Below, in pieces: positions 60,931 through 64,000 of a stretch of DNA of 64,000 bases. The notes below the pieces were generated by a model. It saw nothing but the letters and a program-made list of their open reading frames with translations. It ran no database searches and was not told where the DNA came from. The translations under genes and the position numbers were made by a program. The stretch comes from an uncultured Clostridia bacterium (GTDB lineage: Bacteria > Bacillota > Clostridia > TANB77 > CAG-465): NCBI GenBank assembly GCA_947628005.1, contig CANQYI010000001.1, forward strand, positions 124,001-188,000, in the 5' to 3' direction. Positions within the stretch are counted from its first letter, which is position 1; each line of letters opens with the position of its first letter.

Positions 60931-62940
60931 TTATTTGGGAAGCTTTACTCCCTGTTTTTTAAATTCGCTCATTATTTGTTCAATAGAAATAATTCCATTA
61001 TCATACAGTAATTTAGCGATTATATCGAGTTTATCTCTATTATTATTTAGTATGATTCTTGTCTCTGTAGTTACTGTATTCATTATTTCTTTAATTCTAT
61101 CGTTTACTTTATCGACTGCTTCAGGGCTCATTGTACGAGTTTCATTTCCATAAGTACTCAGACTTATATTTGTGTATACACTCTCATCCATGCCCATGTC
61201 TACGATCATCCTTCTTATTATATCAGTCGATTTTACAAGGTCTTCTGAAGCTCCAAAATCCCAATCCTTCTCGACGAATTCTTGTGCAATTCTACCAGCA
61301 ATTTGTATTGAAGCTATTTCCATTACAGCATTTCTATTTATTGGAGATACATTTTCGCTGTCTTCCGAAATAGTTGCACCAAGATAGTCAGAGGTAGGGA
61401 TTATTGATACGATTTTTACATCTTCGCGTTTATGGTATTTTGCCAACATATGCATTAGAGCATGTCCTGCTTCGTGATAAGCCGTAGATAGCTTATTCTT
61501 TTTGCTCGTCTTTTTAAAAGCAAGGTAATTTTCTGCGTACACTTTATCAACATCTTTTTTGGTAAGTTCCTTTGCCCTTCTCATCTTTGCAATTGCCATG
61601 GACCGGTCTACTAAATCTATAGTAACATCGGGGTTATTTGCTTCAAAGTTCATCGCTTTTGCAGTTATAATTATATAGTCTATCAGTTCGTCGCTAATTG
61701 CAATTTTATGATAATCAGAAATGTTTTTAACCTTTTCTCTTATCATATCTTTTACTTCGCTAAGTTTTGGCTCTCGTATTTCGATTTTTTCAAATCTACG
61801 TTTAAAGGCAGGATCTACATTGAAGAATCTCTGATATTCCAAATTAGTAGTAGCACCGATAAACAGTACATCATCTCTTGCTAGTATTGGTTTCAACGAG
61901 CCACTAAAATCCAAGCCTGAATTCTCTGTAGCTCCAGCCCCAAATATATGATGGATTTCGTCAACAAAAATTATAATGTTTTCTGAATTTTCGATGAAAC
62001 TTATAAAGTTTTGAACTTTCATCTCAAATTCTCCTCTATATTTTGTACCAGCTACCATACTAGTAAGATCGAGAGATATAACGCTATAGTCTTTAAATTC
62101 CCTTGGGCATTTACCATTTACTATCTGCAAAGTAATTGCTTCTACTATTGCAGATTTACCAACTCCTGCTTCTCCAACTAAAATAGCATTTCTTTTTGTT
62201 TTTTTGGAGAATATACTCCAAACTTTAAATATTTCACGGTCTCTTTTCAGTATTTCGCATTTTTCACCGACCGAATAATCATTATTAAGAACTTTACAGA
62301 AAGTTGCAAGATTTGGCGGTATTCTTACTTTACTATTGGGATTATTCACATATATATTAGAATTATAAAGAAGTATATTTTTCAATTCTTCTATATCAAC
62401 TTCAAATTGTTCAAATAACCTGACAGCTGAGCAATCTTCCAAATTAAGTATGGAATATAACAAATTGTCTTCGTCAATGTATTGTAATTTAGAATTATAA
62501 CATCTAGTCTGTGCATCATCAAAAGCTTCCTTTAAGTTTTTAGAATATTTAGTAGTAAAATAATTTTCTGCAGAAGTATTGACAAAGCTTATTGTTACAT
62601 TAAGGGGCCTTTCTTTTTCAACATTTTCACTAGTTTCTTCTGTTTCATCAGATTCATCAGGTTCAGCTGGCTCTTCAATTTCCTCTTCAGGGAAGGGTTC
62701 GTTAAATACAACCTCATATAGTTCTTTAATGCTCATCAAACTGTAGGCAAAGCTGTTAGCGTCTACAGGCTCATAGCCGCCTTCTAAATAGTTCTGTTGA
62801 ATGATATTAGTGTCATCCATTAAGATTGTCAAAGCTAAGGCACAAGTAGTTATACTTGTTAGCTGTAAATCCTGTGTTAAATAGATAGCTTTTTCCAATG
62901 CCTCGCTGAGTTTTCCAGAGATGTTGTAGTTAGCATCCAT
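60931..62940 (-). CDS. Clp-type AAA+ ATPase fused to FtsH-type M41 peptidase
   Basis: 669 residues from the ATG at 62940; an ATG at 62958 lies inside the GGAGG site. A Clp_N-like helical region spans about 1-195, with an acidic insert near 85-112. One ClpA/B-D1-type AAA+ module follows: Walker A GEAGVGKS (256-263), pore-loop segment MVAGTKYRGEFE, Walker B IIIFVDEIHHIFGAGA, and GATTNLEYQRFFNVDPAFKRRFE. The last third is an M41 zinc peptidase with HEAGH (489-493) and the third-ligand block DFGASEDLVKSTDI. No membrane segment is visible, unlike FtsH. It is probably a soluble ATP-dependent protease; substrates are unknown. Codon use is less AT-biased than in neighbours. Confidence 0.88.
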   Translation of the reverse strand: MDANYNISGKLSEALEKAIYLTQDLQLTSITTCALALTILMDDTNIIQQNYLEGGYEPVDANSFAYSLMSIKELYEVVFNEPFPEEEIEEPAEPDESDETEETSENVEKERPLNVTISFVNTSAENYFTTKYSKNLKEAFDDAQTRCYNSKLQYIDEDNLLYSILNLEDCSAVRLFEQFEVDIEELKNILLYNSNIYVNNPNSKVRIPPNLATFCKVLNNDYSVGEKCEILKRDREIFKVWSIFSKKTKRNAILVGEAGVGKSAIVEAITLQIVNGKCPREFKDYSVISLDLTSMVAGTKYRGEFEMKVQNFISFIENSENIIIFVDEIHHIFGAGATENSGLDFSGSLKPILARDDVLFIGATTNLEYQRFFNVDPAFKRRFEKIEIREPKLSEVKDMIREKVKNISDYHKIAISDELIDYIIITAKAMNFEANNPDVTIDLVDRSMAIAKMRRAKELTKKDVDKVYAENYLAFKKTSKKNKLSTAYHEAGHALMHMLAKYHKREDVKIVSIIPTSDYLGATISEDSENVSPINRNAVMEIASIQIAGRIAQEFVEKDWDFGASEDLVKSTDIIRRMIVDMGMDESVYTNISLSTYGNETRTMSPEAVDKVNDRIKEIMNTVTTETRIILNNNRDKLDIIAKLLYDNGIISIEQIMSEFKKQGVKLPK

Positions 62941-63084
62941 AAAGCCTAGTTCCTCCATTCATCTAAAAATAAGATTAATTTGAATATTTAATGTAATATT
63001 CTTTACATTTTTTTATGCAATGATTATACAACACAAACCTCAAAAAGTCAATTATTAACAAGTTGAATTAATAAATTTGTAACA

Positions 63085-63118
63085 AAAATGGCATAACTTT
63101 ATAAAGTTATGCCATCTT
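63085..63118 (-). terminator. Terminator of rpsF-ssb-rpsR
   Basis: ATGGCATAACTTT / AAAGTTATGCCAT stem directly after the rpsR stop, followed on the minus strand by TTTTTG. Confidence 0.88.
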
Positions 63119-63119
63119 T

Positions 63120-63380
63120 TTATTTTACTGTATAAGGTAAAAGTGCAATATGTCTTGCTCTTTGAATAGCTTCAGTAACTTTTCTTTGGTGCTTAGCACA
63201 TGTTCCTGTAACTCTTCTTGGTAATATTTTACCTTTATCACTAACATATTTTTTTAATTTTTCTACATCTTTATAATCTATTGCATCTACTTTATCAACG
63301 CAAAAATTACAAACTTTTTTTCTTGGTCTTCTAAAAGGCTTTGCATCTTTTCCACCTTTTTTTGCATTTTTATCTGCCAT
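63120..63380 (-). CDS. rpsR: 30S ribosomal protein S18
   Basis: 86 residues. [36 protein letters not shown] and [13 protein letters not shown] are S18 signatures. The CNFC pair with CAKH suggests the zinc-binding form. Last gene of the rpsF-ssb-rpsR operon; rplI lies elsewhere, with dnaB. Confidence 0.97.
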   Translation of the reverse strand: MADKNAKKGGKDAKPFRRPRKKVCNFCVDKVDAIDYKDVEKLKKYVSDKGKILPRRVTGTCAKHQRKVTEAIQRARHIALLPYTVK

Positions 63381-63415
63381 ATAAAAGACTCCTCCCTTCT
63401 AATAAATTTATAAAA

Positions 63416-63826
63416 CTAGAATGGTAATTCTTCTGTATCATCAATAGTAATGAAATCTCCATCATTACTTTCTGTAGGAATTTCCATTTCTCCTTCATTT
63501 CCTGAATCTCTTCTAGAATCTGCAAAATAAGCATTTTCTACTATATAATCAGTAGAATATCTTTTTGTTCCTGTTTGATCTTCCCAAGTTCTATTTTGAA
63601 TTCTTCCTTCAACTAAAACTTGTTGACCTTTTTTATAATATTTTGAGCAAAATTCAGCTAATTTTCCAAAAGCAGTAACATTAAAGAAATCTGCCTTTCT
63701 TTCACCGTTTGCTTCAGTAAATCTCCTGTTTACAGCTACTGAAAAGCTAGAAACAGGTGTATTATTTTGTGTATATCTAGTTTCAGGATCTCTTGTTAAT
63801 CTCCCCATAAATTGAAATTTATTCAT
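63416..63826 (-). CDS. ssb: Single-stranded DNA-binding protein
   Basis: 136 residues. The OB-fold starts MNKFQFMGRLTRDPETRYTQ, continues FSVAVNRRF and ADFFNVTAFGKLAEFC.KYYKKGQ, and a short acidic linker leads to the conserved tip DDTEELPF that recruits repair and replication proteins. AAGGAGG precedes the ATG. Confidence 0.97.
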   Translation of the reverse strand: MNKFQFMGRLTRDPETRYTQNNTPVSSFSVAVNRRFTEANGERKADFFNVTAFGKLAEFCSKYYKKGQQVLVEGRIQNRTWEDQTGTKRYSTDYIVENAYFADSRRDSGNEGEMEIPTESNDGDFITIDDTEELPF

Positions 63827-63859
63827 AATTTTCCTCCTTAAAATAAGATTTTAAAAATC

Positions 63860-64000
63860 CTATTTTTCTAATTTTATTACAATATGTTTTAAAACTATTT
63901 CATCAAGTCTTAAAACTCTTTCAAATTCAGCAATAAATTCTGGCTTTGCATCAAATGTAAATAAAATGTAGTATCCTTCTTTTTGCTTATTAATATCATA
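63860..64000 (-). CDS. rpsF: 30S ribosomal protein S6, N-terminus cut by window edge
   Basis: The last 46 codons and TAG are visible: YDINKQKEGYYILFTFDAKP then EFIAEFERVLRLDEIVLKHI and VIKLEK. This is the C-terminal half of S6, which binds 16S rRNA together with S18. The order rpsF-ssb-rpsR is the conserved one. Confidence 0.92.
   Translation of the reverse strand, partial: YDINKQKEGYYILFTFDAKPEFIAEFERVLRLDEIVLKHIVIKLEK

Noticed and set aside
1-64000. tRNA, rRNA, CRISPR arrays and known riboswitches
   Set aside because: I scanned the intergenic regions by eye and saw no cloverleaf, rRNA segment, regularly spaced repeats or a riboswitch core I could support. A covariance-model scan would settle this.

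Overview
The window comes from a very AT-rich, endospore-forming member of the Firmicutes, most likely an anaerobic clostridial gut lineage. The evidence is Spo0A, two alpha/beta-type small acid-soluble spore proteins, the spore protease YabG, an NADH-linked [FeFe]-hydrogenase operon, strong GGAGG ribosome binding sites and a Gram-positive gene order. Nearly everything except a few small units lies on the minus strand.

Layout. 1-7.4 kb: pyrH (cut by the window edge) and rpsB-tsf, separated by a plus-strand three-gene [FeFe]-hydrogenase operon and a DUF421 membrane gene. 7.4-14.6 kb: a tight gdpP-rplI-dnaB-tilS-ftsH operon. 14.7-20.9 kb: a class B sortase, spo0A, two SASP genes plus a frameshifted SASP copy, and three decayed or accessory genes (an ORF with an amber stop, a DUF4238 fossil, a DUF4143-type ATPase). 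21.0-31.6 kb: the S10-spc ribosomal protein operon from rpsJ to secY, with a clear promoter and a structured leader containing a terminator-like hairpin; rpmD is missing. 31.7-36.4 kb: a small membrane protein, a monofunctional transglycosylase, rpsT, an orphan ORF and a three-gene ABC-2 exporter.

36.5-44.3 kb is the most striking part. The spore protease gene yabG is split. Its last 37 codons are at 36.53-36.65 kb and its first 260 codons end at 43.55 kb. Between them lies a 6.9 kb insert with a large serine recombinase. Both ends carry the 10-bp sequence GGTGTGTATG. Joining the ends at this core restores an uninterrupted 297-codon yabG. I read this as a skin-like element that could be excised during sporulation to rebuild yabG. 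A third copy of the core and a 110-bp repeat inside the insert suggest two elements stacked in tandem. One carries the recombinase and a nucleotidyltransferase-like gene. The other carries a nucleotide-kinase-like gene, a glycosyltransferase, a CYTH protein and an unknown protein.

44.2-49.9 kb: a 204-bp piece of the yabG 5' end is repeated in direct orientation 5.5 kb apart. It flanks an IS1182-family insertion sequence, two putatively exported proteins and remnants of an HTH/ParB-type module.

50.0-60.9 kb: a surface-protein locus made of a class B sortase, a membrane-anchored cohesin-like protein, a 1008-residue protein with a cohesin-like module, nine Big_2 repeats and an SPDTG sorting signal, and two exported CAP-domain proteins ending in dockerins. 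A decayed dockerin lies upstream. This looks like a cohesin-dockerin assembly built around CAP proteins rather than cellulases. 60.9-64 kb: a soluble protein that fuses a Clp-type AAA+ module to an FtsH-type M41 zinc peptidase, then the rpsF-ssb-rpsR operon (rpsF cut by the window edge).
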